Assembly (NCBI RefSeq): GCF_001672895.1
Contig: NZ_LZKP01000161.1
Coordinates: 1 to 63,607 of the forward strand
Direction: 5' to 3'
DNA: 63,607 nt
Source of the DNA: Mycobacterium sp. E740
GTDB taxonomy: Bacteria; Actinomycetota; Actinomycetes; Mycobacteriales; Mycobacteriaceae
The notes below the pieces were generated by a model. It was not told the origin of the DNA. It did no database searches and saw nothing but the letters and a program-made list of their open reading frames with translations. The translations under genes were made by a program, and so were the position numbers. Every line of letters begins with the position of its first letter. Within the stretch, counting starts at the first letter, position 1. This document shows positions 18,243-27,105 of the stretch, in pieces.

Positions 18243-19481
18243 ATGGACCTCAAGTGGTCGGCGGCCGACACGGCGTTTCGTGACGACGTCCGCAGCTTCC
18301 TCGACGAGAAGTTGACTCCGGACCTGCGCCGCGCCGGCCGCCTCATGACCAGCGTGTACGCCGACCACGACGCGAGCATGGAGTGGCAGCGGATCCTGCA
18401 CGAGCGGGGCTGGGCAGCGCCGGCCTGGCCGGTCGAGTACGGCGGCTGCGACTGGAGCCTCACGCAGCACTACATCTTCAGCCGCGAATCGACGCTCGCG
18501 GGCGCGCCCTCGCTGTCGCCGATGGGCATCCGGATGGTGGCCCACGCGCTGATCAAATTCGGCACCGACGCCCAAAAAGAGTTCTTCCTGCCCCGGATAC
18601 TGACCGGCGAGGTGTTCTTCTGCCAGGGCTACTCCGAACCGGAGGCGGGCTCGGATCTGGCGGCGTTGTCGATGGCGGCCGTCATCGACGAATCGGCCGG
18701 TGACCTCATTTGCACCGGCAGCAAGATCTGGACGACGCACGCGCGTGAAGCCAACTGGATGTTCGCGCTGGTACGCACGTCGAGAACCTCGAAGAAGCAG
18801 CAGGGCATCACGTTCGTCCTCTTCGAGATGGACTCCCCCGGAATCGAGATCCGCCCGCTGGTGATGACGTCCGGGGAGGAAGTCCAGAATCAGGTCTTCT
18901 TCGACGAGGTGCGCGTGCCCAAGGCCAACGTTCTCGGCGAGATCGACGACGGATGGACCGTCGCCAAGTACCTGCTCGAGTTCGAGCGCGGCGGCGGCGC
19001 GTCGTCGCCGGCGCTTCAGGTGATGGCCCAGGAGATCGCCACGGTCGCTGCCGGTGAGCCCGGACCCGACGGCGGCCGGCTGATCGACGACCCGGCGTTC
19101 GCCCGCAAGCTGGCCGATGCGCGGATCCGCACCGAGGTTCTCGAAATCCTCGAGTACCGCGTGCTCGCGACGGTCGCGCAAGGCAAGAACCCCGGCGCCG
19201 CGTCGTCGATGCTCAAAGTGCTGGCAACCGAGTTGAGCCAGGCGATCACCGAACTGGCCATGGAGGCGGCCGGCCCGCGGGGCCGCGTCTACCAACCGCA
19301 CGCCACCTGCCCCGGCGGGCCGATCGCCGAGTTCGAGCCGCCGGCGGATGGTTATCTCAGCGGGGAGCCTTGGCAGGCCGTCGCGCCGCTGCGCTACTTC
19401 AACGACCGGGCCGGCTCGATCTACGCCGGCAGCAACGAGATTCAGCGCAACATCCTTGCCAAAGCAGCGCTCGGACTCTGA
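18243..19481 (+). CDS. Acyl-CoA dehydrogenase family protein, large subunit of a two-subunit enzyme
   Basis: A 412-residue ACAD resembling the large subunit of pimeloyl-CoA dehydrogenases. QGYSEPEAGSDLAAL and GSIYAGSNEIQRNI are present, but the residue that is the catalytic Glu in YEG of ordinary ACADs is Ala (YAG). Such loss is seen in heteromeric actinobacterial ACADs where the active site forms differently. The small-subunit gene follows after 12 bp. Pairs of this type act on steroid side chains and cyclic or dicarboxylic acyl-CoAs in related bacteria; the substrate here is not known. Confidence 0.9.
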   Translation: MDLKWSAADTAFRDDVRSFLDEKLTPDLRRAGRLMTSVYADHDASMEWQRILHERGWAAPAWPVEYGGCDWSLTQHYIFSRESTLAGAPSLSPMGIRMVAHALIKFGTDAQKEFFLPRILTGEVFFCQGYSEPEAGSDLAALSMAAVIDESAGDLICTGSKIWTTHAREANWMFALVRTSRTSKKQQGITFVLFEMDSPGIEIRPLVMTSGEEVQNQVFFDEVRVPKANVLGEIDDGWTVAKYLLEFERGGGASSPALQVMAQEIATVAAGEPGPDGGRLIDDPAFARKLADARIRTEVLEILEYRVLATVAQGKNPGAASSMLKVLATELSQAITELAMEAAGPRGRVYQPHATCPGGPIAEFEPPADGYLSGEPWQAVAPLRYFNDRAGSIYAGSNEIQRNILAKAALGL

Positions 19482-19493
19482 TGGGGGCATGAG

Positions 19494-20639
19494 ATGGACT
19501 TCAACCTGAGCAAGGAACAGGAACTGCTGCGCGACGGCTTGAGCAAGTTCCTCGCGAGCAGATACGACCTGGAGTCGAGCCGCACGGCGGCCAAGACCGG
19601 CGCCGGCTGGCAGCCTGAAATCTGGGCCGGCTTCGCCGAGGAGCTCGGCATCCTCGGCGCCGCGTTGCCCGAGGAGGTCGGTGGAATCGGCGGCGGCCCA
19701 GTCGAAGTGATGGTCATCGCCGAAGCCCTCGGCCATGCGTTGGTGGTGGAGCCGTACGTGGACACCGCGGTGGTGGCGGCCGGCCTGCTGTGCCGTGCGG
19801 GCGGAGACGTGGCATCGGCACTACTGGAGCGCATCGCCGGCGGAACGGCGATAGTCGCGCTCGCGGCGACCGAGGCAGAATCCGGTCACAACTGGGCGCA
19901 GGTGACGACGAGCGCTGAACGCGACGGCGACGAGTGGGTGCTGCGGGGGTCGAAGATCGTCGCCGCCAGCGCGCCACTGGCCACCCACTTGCTGATCACC
20001 GCGCGCACCGACAGCGGAATATCGCTGTTCGCAGCGGATCTCGAGGCAGCGGCGGATTCGATCAAGGCGCACCACTACCGGACCATCGACGATCGCCGGG
20101 CCTCCGACCTCACCTTCGACGGCTTACGACTTCCGGCCGGCGCTCTGCTCGGCGAGGAGGGCCAAGCGTGGCCGTCATTGGCGCAGGCACGAGATGAGGG
20201 CGCTGCCGCGGTGTGCTCGGAAGCGGTCGGATGTATGCGAAAGGTGTTGGCGGACACTGTCGAGTACGCCAAACAGCGCCAGCAGTTCGGGCAGCCGATC
20301 GGCAGCTTCCAGGCGCTGCAGCACCGGATGGTCGACATGTACATGGAGCTCGAGCAAGCGGTGTCGGCGGTGTACCTGGCCGTGCTGCACCTCGACGCCG
20401 AGGCGGACGAGCGCGCACGAGCGGTGTCGGCGGCGAAGGCAACGATCGGTCGGGCGGCGCGCTTCATCGGGCAACAGGCGGTTCAGTTGCACGGCGGGAT
20501 GGGCATGACCGAGGAGCTCGCGATCGGTCACTACTTCAAGCGGCTCACCGCGCTTCAGTACGAATTCGGTAGCACCGACCACCACGTCGCGCGCTACGCG
20601 GAACTGACCAAGACTTCAAGCCCTGCCGTCGAGCTGTAG
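19494..20639 (+). CDS. Acyl-CoA dehydrogenase family protein, small subunit partner
   Basis: A 381-residue degenerate ACAD that probably forms an alpha2-beta2 enzyme with the preceding gene. The N-terminal helical domain is kept (MDFNLSKEQELLRDGL), and KQRQQFGQPIGSFQALQHR and QLHGGMGMTEELAIGHYFKR are clear. The C-terminal Glu-Gly-Thr loop is missing. GGGGGCATGAG precedes the ATG. The 3' end overlaps the convergent TetR gene by 24 bp. Confidence 0.9.
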   Translation: MDFNLSKEQELLRDGLSKFLASRYDLESSRTAAKTGAGWQPEIWAGFAEELGILGAALPEEVGGIGGGPVEVMVIAEALGHALVVEPYVDTAVVAAGLLCRAGGDVASALLERIAGGTAIVALAATEAESGHNWAQVTTSAERDGDEWVLRGSKIVAASAPLATHLLITARTDSGISLFAADLEAAADSIKAHHYRTIDDRRASDLTFDGLRLPAGALLGEEGQAWPSLAQARDEGAAAVCSEAVGCMRKVLADTVEYAKQRQQFGQPIGSFQALQHRMVDMYMELEQAVSAVYLAVLHLDAEADERARAVSAAKATIGRAARFIGQQAVQLHGGMGMTEELAIGHYFKRLTALQYEFGSTDHHVARYAELTKTSSPAVEL

Positions 20640-21254
20640 ATCGACGTAGGCCGTGACGACGTCGGTCAGCGCCCGCAACTCCCGGCCGACGTCGACTGGT
20701 TCCTCGACCGCCATCCTGGCGACCATCGCGCCCATCAACGTGGTCCAGATCAGGTTGCCCACAGCGTCGGCGTGCCTGCGGTCCAGTCCCTCGGCGACGA
20801 AGCGGCCGAGTTTGGTCAGCGTCGAGAACAAGTCCGCCAGGTGGCGCTGGTCCACGTCCGCGCGGTCCGTCCGGGTGGCGATCAGAATCTCCAGTGCCGC
20901 AACAGATGTCGGGCTCAGAAACGCGTCTGCGACAGCGGCGATCACCAGTTCGGTGCGGGCACGGCCCGAATGCTCGGCAAGCTTGCTTTCGACGTCGTGC
21001 AGACAGGCGACGAGTTGGCCGAATCCCTCGTCGACGACGGCCATCAGCAGGCCGTCCCGATCGCCGAAGTGATACTGCACAACCCCCCATGTCACGCCGG
21101 CGCGCTCGGTGATGTGCTTGGCGCTGGCGGCGGCGAATCCTTCCTCCAGGACGCAGCGGACAGTCTCGTCGATGACCGTCGCGCGGGTCCGGTCCGCGCG
21201 TAGCTGCTTGCCGTTCGCCGGCCTGCGCGGCGCGACGCTGGCTGACTGGGCCAT
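20616..21254 (-). CDS. TetR family transcriptional regulator
   Basis: A 212-residue TetR protein. The helix-turn-helix region contains AAASAKHITERAGVTWGVVQYHFGDRDGLL; the recognition helix ends in VQYHFGDRDGLL. It lies 3 bp after the dehydrogenase-like gene at 21258, so it is probably the last gene of the Rieske operon, and it converges with the ACAD small subunit. Plausible targets are the inverted repeat at 23455-23474 and the site at 18191 (inference). Confidence 0.88.
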   Translation of the reverse strand: MAQSASVAPRRPANGKQLRADRTRATVIDETVRCVLEEGFAAASAKHITERAGVTWGVVQYHFGDRDGLLMAVVDEGFGQLVACLHDVESKLAEHSGRARTELVIAAVADAFLSPTSVAALEILIATRTDRADVDQRHLADLFSTLTKLGRFVAEGLDRRHADAVGNLIWTTLMGAMVARMAVEEPVDVGRELRALTDVVTAYVDLQLDGRA

Positions 21255-21257
21255 GCG

Positions 21258-22349
21258 CTAAGTCTTGAAGCGTCCGGCGAATCCGCGCAGCGGCAGATCG
21301 GCGCTGGTGATGAGTCCGGGCGGAGCCGCGACGACCGACCGGATCGCATGCAGGGCAGGCATTCCCGTGACCGTCATGCCGATGGAGGCGAACGATTCCG
21401 GATTGGACAGGTCGACGCCGGGCTTGGGGAAGATCATGTGCTTGTTGTAGATGCAGGGGTCACCCTGGATCTGCGTGATGTAACAGCCCTTGATGTCCCA
21501 GTGCGGGTCGGTGTGCGGTGTCATCTGCCACTCGAGATGGGTTTCCACCCTGGCCACCCCGTCGACCATGCCCTGGTACTTGATGTAGTTGCCGCCCAGC
21601 GACCCCTTGGGCAGCTGATACCACCCGAGGTCGACATCCTTTGTGCAGGCGCCCAATTCGTAGCTGAACTTGACCTCGTCGAGTTGCAGGTCGAAGCAGT
21701 CGGCCATCAAGAGCACACTGTCGGCGAACACCCGGGTGTACTTCTCCAGCTTCGCCGGAATCTCCGGGTCGTCGACGGGCAGCCCGTAGCCCACCTCGAT
21801 CCAGGTGTCTTTCGAGTGGTGACACGACACGTCGACCGACTCGATCGTCGTGATGTTCTCGATCTCGGCGACATCAGCCGAACACACCACGCCGAGAATC
21901 TGATTCAACCCGGGATTCATGCCCGTGCCGTAGAACGTGGCACCGCCGCTGCGGCAGGCCTCGTCGAGAAGTTGCGATACCGGATTACCGGACGGGTGCG
22001 GATGGTTGGTGTCGCGGTGCCAGCCGGTGATCCAGTCGGCCGTCGTGACGATGTTGATGCCCGCCTCGAGGACCTGGACGTAGAGGTCCTCGTCGGGGAA
22101 CACGCCGTGGAAGGTCAGCACGTCCGGTTCGGCGGCGATGATCTCCTCGACCGTGCCGGTGGCGGTCACCCCGACCGGACCGATGCCCACGATGTCGCCG
22201 GCATCCCGGCCGACCTTCTCGGGCGTGTAGCAGTGCAACCCGACGAGTTCGAGGTCGGGATGCTCGCCGATCCGCTTGATCATCTCGGTGCCGAGGTTCC
22301 CGGTCGCGACCTGGAAGACGCGGATGGGTCGGGTGGACGGTGACGTCAT
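21258..22349 (-). CDS. NAD(P)H-dependent dehydrogenase, dihydrodipicolinate-reductase/2,4-diaminopentanoate-dehydrogenase-like
   Basis: A 363-residue protein with an N-terminal Rossmann fold (IRVFQVATGNLGTEMIKRI) like dihydrodipicolinate reductase and the amine dehydrogenases of the 2,4-diaminopentanoate type. HPDLELVGLHCYTPEKVG follows as in that family. In mycobacteria, proteins of this type are common beside lipid-catabolic genes and have no firmly known reaction. The ATG overlaps the Rieske stop by 4 bp, so it may process the hydroxylated product of that oxygenase (inference). Confidence 0.75.
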   Translation of the reverse strand: MTSPSTRPIRVFQVATGNLGTEMIKRIGEHPDLELVGLHCYTPEKVGRDAGDIVGIGPVGVTATGTVEEIIAAEPDVLTFHGVFPDEDLYVQVLEAGINIVTTADWITGWHRDTNHPHPSGNPVSQLLDEACRSGGATFYGTGMNPGLNQILGVVCSADVAEIENITTIESVDVSCHHSKDTWIEVGYGLPVDDPEIPAKLEKYTRVFADSVLLMADCFDLQLDEVKFSYELGACTKDVDLGWYQLPKGSLGGNYIKYQGMVDGVARVETHLEWQMTPHTDPHWDIKGCYITQIQGDPCIYNKHMIFPKPGVDLSNPESFASIGMTVTGMPALHAIRSVVAAPPGLITSADLPLRGFAGRFKT

Positions 22350-23398
22350 TCGGTCGAGCCTTTCTCGGATATCGTTGCCGGACGGGCGGATTCGAGGTCA
22401 GCGGCATTGCCGCCGCGGCCGTCGGGATAGAACTGCGTCGCCCACTTGCGCAGCGCGGTGAACCCCTCGTACTCGGCCGTGGCGAGCGCGGGCGGGTCGG
22501 AATAGCGCTGATGGGACCAGATGTGCACGTCCTGGGCGAACTGGCGGATGACTTCGGCGCCGAACTCTTCGGCCTTGGTTTCGGCTCGCCGCGGGTCGGA
22601 GGCGTCCTTCGGCCGCCCGATGTACACCATGAAGCGGACGTCGCAGGTGCGGTCGTCGACGGGCGTGATCGCCGAGATCGTCCGATTGTCCACCATGCCC
22701 CAGCTTTTCGTGACCGCGATGCCCAGCCCGCCGTTGATGGCCTGGACGCCGCTTCTCACGTCGTCGATCGACTGAGTCTCGGCACCTTCGAAGGTGATCG
22801 TGAAGTCCACATACGACCACGGCTCGGCGAAGTCGTGCCGTGTGAAGACGGGAACGATCGGAGTCTTGTGGACGAACTTGAAGTGCGCGAAGTCGACTCC
22901 GTTCTCCAGCACGTACTGCGGGTGCATCTCGAGACCCTCGCGATACAGGGTCATCTGGGGGAAGTAGTCGGCCGCGCTGCTGCCGTCGGCGAAGCTGGCG
23001 AAGACATCCGGGGCGTCGAAGTACGGTGCGGTTCCGTCGATGTCATGCCAGATGTAGATCGACTCGTTGCGTTCCGCCACGGGGTAGCTTCGGATTCGAC
23101 GTCCACGGTTGGGGCGGTCCTGGTACGGGATGCACACGTTGCGACCGTCGGCGTTCCACTGCCAGCCGTGGAACGGGCATTCGATGACCTCGCCCTCCAC
23201 GTGCCCGCCGTAGCCGAGGTGCGCGCCGAGATGTTCGCAGTAGGCATCCATCACGACCGCTTGCCCGGATCCGGTTCGCCAGCCGATCATCTCGCGGTCG
23301 AAGTACTTCATCCGCCGGACCTCGCCGGGCTTGATGTCGGCCGACCACGCCACCTGGAACCATCCGGTCGGCTTCATCGACAGGGGTGGCTTGGCCAT
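22346..23398 (-). CDS. Rieske 2Fe-2S oxygenase, KshA-like
   Basis: A 350-residue terminal oxygenase. The Rieske cluster ligands are Cys54 and His56 (CEHLGAH) and Cys74 and His77 (CPFHGW). The mononuclear iron site lies in LENGVDFAHFKFVHKT, with Asn, Asp and two His in the spacing of 3-ketosteroid 9-alpha-hydroxylase oxygenases. It needs a separate reductase, which is not seen nearby. I start at ATG 23398 (MAKPPLSMKP), preceded by GAGAGGAC; a frame extension to 23446 exists. A steroid-like substrate is suggested by family, not shown. Confidence 0.88.
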   Translation of the reverse strand: MAKPPLSMKPTGWFQVAWSADIKPGEVRRMKYFDREMIGWRTGSGQAVVMDAYCEHLGAHLGYGGHVEGEVIECPFHGWQWNADGRNVCIPYQDRPNRGRRIRSYPVAERNESIYIWHDIDGTAPYFDAPDVFASFADGSSAADYFPQMTLYREGLEMHPQYVLENGVDFAHFKFVHKTPIVPVFTRHDFAEPWSYVDFTITFEGAETQSIDDVRSGVQAINGGLGIAVTKSWGMVDNRTISAITPVDDRTCDVRFMVYIGRPKDASDPRRAETKAEEFGAEVIRQFAQDVHIWSHQRYSDPPALATAEYEGFTALRKWATQFYPDGRGGNAADLESARPATISEKGSTE

Positions 23399-23454
23399 CG
23401 ACGTCCTCTCCGGCCGCTCGGTACGGTCGGGGAAATCATAGAGCACTCAATGTA

Positions 23455-23474
23455 AAAATCGCCAGTGCGATTTT
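23455..23474. promoter_or_regulatory. Inverted repeat between Rieske operon and nitronate-monooxygenase-like gene
   Basis: AAAATCGC and GCGATTTT form a perfect 8-bp inverted repeat with the 4-base centre CAGT. It lies in the 109-bp gap between the divergent starts at 23398 and 23508. This is the size and place expected of a TetR-family operator (inference). Confidence 0.5.
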
Positions 23475-23507
23475 CGCCGCTGCTCGACGTGCCGCCAGAA
23501 TGTCGTC

Positions 23508-24422
23508 GTGGCCAATCGAATCCAGTCGCTTCTCGGCGTCGACTTTCCCGTGGTTCAGGCGCCGATGACCTACATCGCGCGGGCCGAGCTCGCTGCGGCG
23601 GTGTCGCAGGCCGGCGGTTTGGGCATGATCGAGACGCTCACCGACGAGGGACGCGCCGATTTGCTACGGGTCCGGGACCTCACCGACAAGCCCGTGGCCG
23701 CCAACCTGATGATCCAGGGCTGGAAGGCGGACCCGTCGATCGTCGACATCCTGGTCGAGGCCGGCGTGCGTCACGTTTTCACGTCGGCGGGTGATCCCGC
23801 CTTGTTCACCGAACGCCTGCATGACGCCGGGATGACGGTCGTGCACGTCGTCGGGTCGCTGCGGGGCGCGCGCAAAGCGTTCGACGCCGGCGTCGACGCG
23901 CTCGTGGTCGAGGGTGTGGAGGGCGGCGGGTTCAAGTCGCTGCTCGGCGCCTCGACCATGGTGCTGCTTCCGCTGGTCGCCGAGAACGTCGACCTGCCGA
24001 TCATCGCGGCGGGCGGAATGTGCGACGCCCGGTCGGCCGCAGCGGCGCTGGTGCTCGGGGCCGAGGGCGTTCAGATGGGCACCCGGATGCTGGCCAGTGT
24101 CGAATCCGCCGTCCACGCGAACTTCAAGGACGCGATCGTCACGGCCGACGATGCCGGCACCGTGATGCTCGACGTTCCAGGCAATCCGACCATGAGGGTG
24201 TTGCGTACCGGGCTGGCCGCGCGGGTGGCGGCCGACGACCCGGGCGCCCGGTTGCTGGGCAAGGTCACCGAGTTGTACTTCGACGGCGATATGGAGGCCA
24301 GCGTGGCCAACACCGGTCAGGTGTCGTCGCGCATCCGCGATCTGCTACCGGTCGCCGAGATCGTGCAGCGCACGTGGACGGAGATCGAGACGGCCTTGGC
24401 AGCCGGCCAGTCGAGAATCTAG
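23508..24422 (+). CDS. Nitronate monooxygenase family protein (FMN-dependent, 2-nitropropane-dioxygenase-like)
   Basis: A 304-residue TIM-barrel flavoprotein. FPVVQAPMTYIA at the N-terminus, the phosphate-binding VEGVEGGGF and IIAAGGMCDARSAAAALVLGAEGVQMGTRM are diagnostic of the family. Members oxidise nitronates, but many actinobacterial ones are thought to act as enoyl reductases or on other catabolic intermediates. It stands alone, divergent from the Rieske operon, and starts at GTG. Confidence 0.87.
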   Translation: MANRIQSLLGVDFPVVQAPMTYIARAELAAAVSQAGGLGMIETLTDEGRADLLRVRDLTDKPVAANLMIQGWKADPSIVDILVEAGVRHVFTSAGDPALFTERLHDAGMTVVHVVGSLRGARKAFDAGVDALVVEGVEGGGFKSLLGASTMVLLPLVAENVDLPIIAAGGMCDARSAAAALVLGAEGVQMGTRMLASVESAVHANFKDAIVTADDAGTVMLDVPGNPTMRVLRTGLAARVAADDPGARLLGKVTELYFDGDMEASVANTGQVSSRIRDLLPVAEIVQRTWTEIETALAAGQSRI

Positions 24423-24430
24423 TCGCGGGC

Positions 24431-25753
24431 TCAGGCGACGCGTTCGACCTTGGGCGCCGATCGCGACACGTCCGGGCAGACGGCCCGTTTGGTGCGCGGT
24501 CCCCGGGCTCGCTGACGCAGAGCGACCATCGACCCGGAGCGGACGACCCCCAACGGGCCGGAACCGGCGAACCGCGTGATGCCGGAGGCCCGCAACGCCA
24601 ACCCGGCTTTCGCCTGGCGGTAGCCCACCCGGATGCCCGCTGCGGCGACGACGAGCAGGGCGCCGAGGCCGGGCAACGCCACTGCGGCCAGCGCCGTCAG
24701 CGACGCCGGTACCAGGACCGCGTCGATGACGTGATCGAAGATCGACTTCGCACTCGTCGGGGTGGCGGTTTTCAGCGGCACGGTGCCCGAGACCGACAGC
24801 GGTTGGTTCAGACCGGCGGCGGCGACCTTGCCGAGCGAGGGGTGCGGCGCCATGGTGCCGAAAAGCGAGGTGCTGGGAGCCGAAACCGGCGCCGGCGGCA
24901 CCTGGACGGCGAGCGGTCCGATCATCGGCGCGTCGGCGGCAGCGTGCACCGTCACGGCGTCCAGCGCCCCACCGCCGCCGATCAGCGGTGCGACCGGACC
25001 GGTGGAAGGCCGAACTCCGAGCAGGGCGTAGAGATCACCAGACGCTTGGGTGACCGCCTTGGTCATCGTCGTCAGCATGGCCTCCACCGAAGCGATCGCG
25101 TCGCGGACCGGCGTCCGCGACGTCTGCAGCGCGCCGAGCGTTTGCGGCACCGAGCTCAACACGTCGGTGAACGTGGTGACCACATTCGTGACCGGCTGCA
25201 ACGCCCCGGGCGCGGGTGGCATGCTCTTGGCCGCCGGTGCCGTTGCCGCCGGTGTGGCGACCGGGGTCGTCGATGTAGTGCCCGAGGAGTATGCGGTCGC
25301 CGAGGGGGTGGCCGACGGCGTCGCCGCGGGCGTGGCGGCCGCCGGTGTCACCGGAGCCTCGGTGCTGGGCGCCGTCTGCTCGGCGGCGGAGGCGGTTTCC
25401 TGGCCGGTGGCGCTCGACTCAACCTCGTCGGACGCAGTGCCTTGCTTGTCGCCGACCCGGGTCGACGGCGTCAGCCGATCACGGGTCCCGCTCAGTCGCG
25501 GGACAGACAGCCGTGGGATGGACAGCCTGATTCTCGGACCCTGTGTTGCGCCCGGGCCGGTCTTCGCCTGGGTATTGGTGCTGCTCGAGGTGGTTGCGCT
25601 GGATGTGCCGGCACTCTGGGTGCCCCCTGAGGTGCCCTGGCTCGATCCGCCCGTCCCGCCGCCGGCGCTGCCGCCGGAATCGGAGTCCGCAGCCGCGATC
25701 GCGCCGGCGCCGAACATCAGTCCGGCAGCTAGCACACAGGCACCCGCGGTCAT
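24431..25753 (-). CDS. Secreted Ala/Thr/Ser/Pro-rich protein with C-terminal membrane segment
   Basis: About 440 residues, no recognised domain. The N-terminus is signal-peptide-like (MTAGACVLAAGLMFGAGAIAAADS). A low-complexity Gly/Ser/Thr/Ala/Pro-rich stretch of over 100 residues follows. A hydrophobic segment at about 345-373 (PASLTALAAVALPGLGALLV) and a strongly basic tail of about 67 residues come last. It could be anchored by its C-terminus after export. The ATG at 25753 gives no basic n-region; a TTG at 25759 or an upstream non-AUG codon would add one. Such architectures are common in the mycobacterial envelope, function unknown. Confidence 0.7.
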   Translation of the reverse strand: MTAGACVLAAGLMFGAGAIAAADSDSGGSAGGGTGGSSQGTSGGTQSAGTSSATTSSSTNTQAKTGPGATQGPRIRLSIPRLSVPRLSGTRDRLTPSTRVGDKQGTASDEVESSATGQETASAAEQTAPSTEAPVTPAAATPAATPSATPSATAYSSGTTSTTPVATPAATAPAAKSMPPAPGALQPVTNVVTTFTDVLSSVPQTLGALQTSRTPVRDAIASVEAMLTTMTKAVTQASGDLYALLGVRPSTGPVAPLIGGGGALDAVTVHAAADAPMIGPLAVQVPPAPVSAPSTSLFGTMAPHPSLGKVAAAGLNQPLSVSGTVPLKTATPTSAKSIFDHVIDAVLVPASLTALAAVALPGLGALLVVAAAGIRVGYRQAKAGLALRASGITRFAGSGPLGVVRSGSMVALRQRARGPRTKRAVCPDVSRSAPKVERVA

Positions 25754-25759
25754 GCGCAA

Positions 25760-26126
25760 AGGCGACGTACGAATGATCGTTCTCCGTCCGAAAAGAGAAC
25801 CCTCGTCGGAGGGTTCAGGAGGGATTGTCGCACAAAAAACGGCTGGGCAATACAGCGATATCGGGGCGCTCCTCGAACAGCTCGCCGGCGAAGTTTGCCA
25901 ATGTCGGAGCGTCGGCTCTCGCGCACGTCGTTTTAAGCGGACAGTACAAACAGTCCGGCTGCCGCCGCGCGCTGACAGACTGTCCACCAGCCAGTGACGC
26001 GTGGTCATCGTTTCGCGTCGATTCCGGCGGGAGGCAAAGCCGGCGGCGGTCTTCGCTTTGGACGAAACCGGCTGTGCTACAAGCATTTGACCACTCGTGG
26101 TGAGAGGTTCTGAAAGGAGAACGGGC
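25760..26126. other. Long intergenic region between secreted-protein gene and crotonase
   Basis: About 370 bp without a convincing gene. It holds the hairpin at 25797-25816 and a longer imperfect inverted repeat, GGACAGT at 25939-25945 with ACTGTCC at 25979-25985. At its right end is the strong ribosome binding site AAAGGAGA for the crotonase at 26127. Promoters for both divergent genes must lie here, but I cannot place them. Confidence 0.5.
25797..25816. repeat. Hairpin upstream of the secreted-protein gene
   Basis: GAACCCTC, the loop GTCG and GAGGGTTC form a perfect 8-bp stem with a tetraloop. On the minus strand it is followed by TCTCTTTTCGG and lies about 45 bases upstream of the start codon at 25753. 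It may be a leader hairpin, an attenuator or an mRNA 5'-end stabiliser. Confidence 0.4.
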
Positions 26127-27098
26127 GTGCCAGATCACGACTATGAGGAGATGAAGCGCGAAGCCGAACAGCACATCAGGTTCGAGAAGGACAGAACGAA
26201 CCGGATCGCCTACATCACGTTGAACCGTCCCGAGGCCCAGAACTCGACCACCATGGGCATGCGCCAGCTGTATGCGGACATGATCCACAAGTGCAATGTC
26301 GACGACGACGTCAAGGTCGTCGTGATCCGCGGTGAGGGCGAGGACTTCGGCAGCGGCGGGGACCTGCCCGAGCAACGCGACATGCTGGAGAACCCCGGCA
26401 TGCCGCTGCTGCACGAACTCGCGATCAACGACGACGACGTCCGGTACCCCCCGGGCGGCTCGTACCGCTACCTGTCCACGGTGACCGACTTCTACGCCAA
26501 GGCCCGCGCCGGAAACCGGCCGCTGCAAGAGCTGCGCAAGATCAGCATCATCGAGGCCAAGGGGTACTGCTACGGCTGGCACTTCTACCAGGCCGGCGAC
26601 GCCGATCTGGTGATCTCCTCCGACGACGCGCTCTTCGGCCATCCGGCCTTCCGCTATGTCGGCTGGGGGCCACGGCTGTGGTGGTGGGCAGAGACCATGG
26701 GGCTGCGAAAGTTCTCCGAGATGCTGTTCACTGGGCGACCCTTCAGCGCGCAGGAGATGTACGACTGCGGCTTCCTCAACAGCGTGGTGCCGAGGGACAA
26801 TCTCGAAGCCGAGACCGAGAAGTATGCGCTGGCGTGCTCGAAGTCGCGCCCCACCGACACCGTCGCGGTGCAGAAGACCTTTCTCGAGCTCTACAAACAG
26901 CACAAGGGCGAGTACTTCGGCAGCCTGCTGACCGGCATGGTCGAAGGGATGTTGCCGCTCATCCAGAACGATCAGCGAAACGACGTCGACCTCACCGAGG
27001 GCACCTTCGAGAAGGGGCTCAACAACGTCGTCAAGGACAACGACCTGAACTTCCCGCCGGAATGGCGACTGAGCCGGTCGGGCCGCAACAAGCCCTGA
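26127..27098 (+). CDS. Enoyl-CoA hydratase/isomerase family protein (crotonase), long form
   Basis: A 323-residue crotonase starting at GTG, with AAAGGAGA eight bases upstream. RIAYITLNRPEAQNSTT and FGSGGDLPEQRD build the CoA site. An insertion of about 40 residues follows, containing YPPGGSYRYLSTVTDFYAKA. Neither catalytic hydratase glutamate is visible (GYCYGWHFYQAGDAD; GHPAFRYVGWGPRLWWW), so the reaction is likely not simple hydration. It begins a plus-strand run with the kinase-like gene 7 bp downstream. Confidence 0.87.
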   Translation: MPDHDYEEMKREAEQHIRFEKDRTNRIAYITLNRPEAQNSTTMGMRQLYADMIHKCNVDDDVKVVVIRGEGEDFGSGGDLPEQRDMLENPGMPLLHELAINDDDVRYPPGGSYRYLSTVTDFYAKARAGNRPLQELRKISIIEAKGYCYGWHFYQAGDADLVISSDDALFGHPAFRYVGWGPRLWWWAETMGLRKFSEMLFTGRPFSAQEMYDCGFLNSVVPRDNLEAETEKYALACSKSRPTDTVAVQKTFLELYKQHKGEYFGSLLTGMVEGMLPLIQNDQRNDVDLTEGTFEKGLNNVVKDNDLNFPPEWRLSRSGRNKP

Positions 27099-27105
27099 TC
27101 TGCGA

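Noticed and set aside
25939..25985. Riboswitch in the long leader near 25.9 kb
   Set aside because: The imperfect inverted repeat does not match any riboswitch class that I can recognise.
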